64,000 nucleotides of DNA from NCBI RefSeq assembly GCF_018449515.1, contig NZ_JAAVUQ010000016.1, positions 62,001-126,000 of the forward strand. The letters are read 5' to 3'. Below the pieces are notes generated by a model. It was not told where the DNA came from, made no database searches, and worked only from the letters and a program-made list of their open reading frames with translations. Source of the stretch: Caballeronia sp. dw_19. Its GTDB lineage: Bacteria > Pseudomonadota > Gammaproteobacteria > Burkholderiales > Burkholderiaceae. The position numbers and the translations under genes are program-made. Shown in pieces: positions 62,936 through 64,000 of the stretch (position 1 is the stretch's first letter; each line of letters starts with the position of its first letter).

Positions 62936-63679
62936 ATGTCTGACTCCATCATGACAAAACGGACTTTGCTCGGCATGCTGACGCCATCGTCCAACACCAC
63001 GCTCGAGCCCGTGACGGCTGCGATGCTGGCTGGACTGTCCGAGGTCAGCGCGCACTTTGGACGTTTTCGCGTGACCGAAATCGGGCTCACCGATCGCGCG
63101 CTCGATCAATTCAACGACAAGGAAATCCTGGCGGCCGTCGACCTGCTTGCCGATGCCCGCCTCGACGTGATCGCGTGGAATGGGACGTCCGCAGGGTGGC
63201 TGGGTTTCGATGCCGACGAGCGTTTGTGCCGCCTGATCACTGAGCGCACCGGCATTGCCGCATGCACGTCGGTCCTTGCGCTCAACGAGATTTTCGAGCG
63301 CAAGGGAGTGCGCCACTTTGGTCTCGTCACGCCGTATCGCGACGATGTGCAGGAACGGATCGTCCGAAACTATGCCAGCTCCGGATTCGAATGCGTCGCG
63401 GAGCGGCATTTGAAGCTGCAGGACAATTTTTCCTTTTCGGAAGTCAGCGCGAGCCAGATCCATACGATGGTGCGTGAGGTTGCGGCGTCGAAGCCCGATG
63501 CGATCGCTATCTTGTGCACCAATCTGGCGGGCGCGCCGCTCGCAGCCGAACTCGAATCTGAACTCGGCATTCCGATCTACGACTCGATATCGACGGCAGT
63601 GTGGAAATCGTTGCAACTCGCACGCGTCGATACCGCTCGCGTCAAAGGATGGGGCCGCCTGTTCGCGGACCTGACGTGA
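62936..63679 (+). CDS. Aspartate/glutamate racemase family protein (maleate isomerase/AMDase-like)
   Basis: A 247-residue enzyme. LLGMLTPSSNTTLEPVTAAM, AWNGTSAGWLGFDAD with the Thr/Ser at the first catalytic position, CTSVLALNEIFERKG with the first cysteine and AILCTNLAGAPLAAELESEL with the second show the pseudosymmetric fold of maleate isomerase, arylmalonate decarboxylase and EutA. Start at 62936 with AAAGGAGA upstream; MTKRTLLG at 62951 is an alternative. It overlaps the hydantoinase-type gene, which suggests racemisation or isomerisation of a substrate or product of that enzyme. Confidence 0.82.
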   Translation: MSDSIMTKRTLLGMLTPSSNTTLEPVTAAMLAGLSEVSAHFGRFRVTEIGLTDRALDQFNDKEILAAVDLLADARLDVIAWNGTSAGWLGFDADERLCRLITERTGIAACTSVLALNEIFERKGVRHFGLVTPYRDDVQERIVRNYASSGFECVAERHLKLQDNFSFSEVSASQIHTMVREVAASKPDAIAILCTNLAGAPLAAELESELGIPIYDSISTAVWKSLQLARVDTARVKGWGRLFADLT

Positions 63680-64000
63680 TTAACGAAACCTTCGACCTCG
63701 TCATCCGCCGCGCGGACATTGCCACTGCTGTGGACCGCTTTCACGCGGACATCGGCATCATCGGCGGACGCATTGCGGCGCTCGGCGTGAAGCTCGCCGC
63801 CGGCTTGCAGGAGATAGATGCGAACGGGCGGCTGGTCACGCCAGGCGGCGTGGACGGACACTGCCACCTCGACCAGCCGACGGGCGACGACTCGGTGATG
63901 GCCGACGATTTTACGAGCGGCACGGTATCGGCTGCATGCGGCGGAACCACAACCGTCATCCCATTCGCGTGCCAGCAGAAGGGCCAGTCGCTTCGCGCGG
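63676..64000 (+). CDS. Hydantoinase/dihydropyrimidinase family amidohydrolase (partial)
   Basis: The first 108 residues of a cyclic amidohydrolase. It starts at GTG 63676, overlapping the stop of the racemase gene. VTPGGVDGHCHLDQPTGDDS holds the HxH metal pair, and SGTVSAACGGTTTVIPFACQ is the next conserved block of D-hydantoinases. The remainder lies beyond the window. It would open a hydantoin or pyrimidine ring. The pairing with a racemase fits hydantoin or related amide breakdown. Confidence 0.85.
   Translation, partial: MINETFDLVIRRADIATAVDRFHADIGIIGGRIAALGVKLAAGLQEIDANGRLVTPGGVDGHCHLDQPTGDDSVMADDFTSGTVSAACGGTTTVIPFACQQKGQSLRA

Overview
The window reads as chromosomal DNA of a Burkholderiaceae beta-proteobacterium, most likely Paraburkholderia, Caballeronia or a close relative. 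The reasons are high GC, third-position-GC-rich genes, many ABC amino-acid transporters with GntR/LysR/IclR/AraC regulators, and an intergenic repeat of a type I associate with that group. The genus is an inference from gene content.

Layout. (1) 1-2.1 kb: a frameshifted tail of an ABC binding protein, a DUF1330 protein, a WYL-type regulator and a LysE exporter. (2) 2.1-12 kb: a histidine-related module made of hutH, a histidine-type ABC transporter in one operon with hutC, and a divergent operon of a 2OG-Fe(II) oxygenase, an FAD-linked oxidase and a HisC-like aminotransferase. All three transcription units carry GTATATAC/GTATAGAC boxes that look like HutC operators. (3) 12-16 kb: an APC permease, an SDR and an AraC-type regulator, followed by a gene-free ~1.1 kb inverted repeat with 39-bp tandem repeats. 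(4) 16.8-21.4 kb: an RraA-type aldolase, a LigJ-type amidohydrolase, an MFS transporter and a LysR regulator, resembling the lower protocatechuate-4,5/gallate route. (5) 21.7-33.9 kb: an amidase, a complete polar amino-acid ABC transporter, an IclR regulator, an EutC/EutB-like enzyme pair with a YheO/DauR-type regulator, a second binding protein, a zinc deacylase and a PLP aminotransferase. (6) 34.4-43.7 kb: a complete selenoprotein locus. It has formate dehydrogenase alpha with an in-frame UGA and a SECIS hairpin, the beta and gamma subunits, fdhE, selA, selB and tRNA-Sec.

(7) 44-61.5 kb is the most unusual part. Four fluoride (crcB-motif) riboswitches, all on the plus strand, precede a pair of truncated MutS-like ATPases; a DUF190 gene with a broken inorganic pyrophosphatase; a six-gene formate-hydrogenlyase/complex-I-like membrane complex; and a CLC-type fluoride exporter with another DUF190 gene. 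Nudix, MgtC, HAD phosphatase and a third DUF190 gene lie between them. The large subunit of the membrane complex has lost all the NiFe-binding cysteines, so it cannot be a normal hydrogenase. It looks like an energy-converting-hydrogenase-related ion pump placed under fluoride control. The four aptamers have covarying stems and overlapping switch hairpins, so the block reads as one fluoride-stress island next to the selC tRNA gene.

(8) 61.8-64 kb: a GntR regulator with palindromic operators, an Asp/Glu-racemase-family enzyme, and the start of a hydantoinase/dihydropyrimidinase that runs off the window.

Short tandem duplications (9-16 bp period) recur through the window, mostly at gene boundaries, and one of them breaks the pyrophosphatase remnant.
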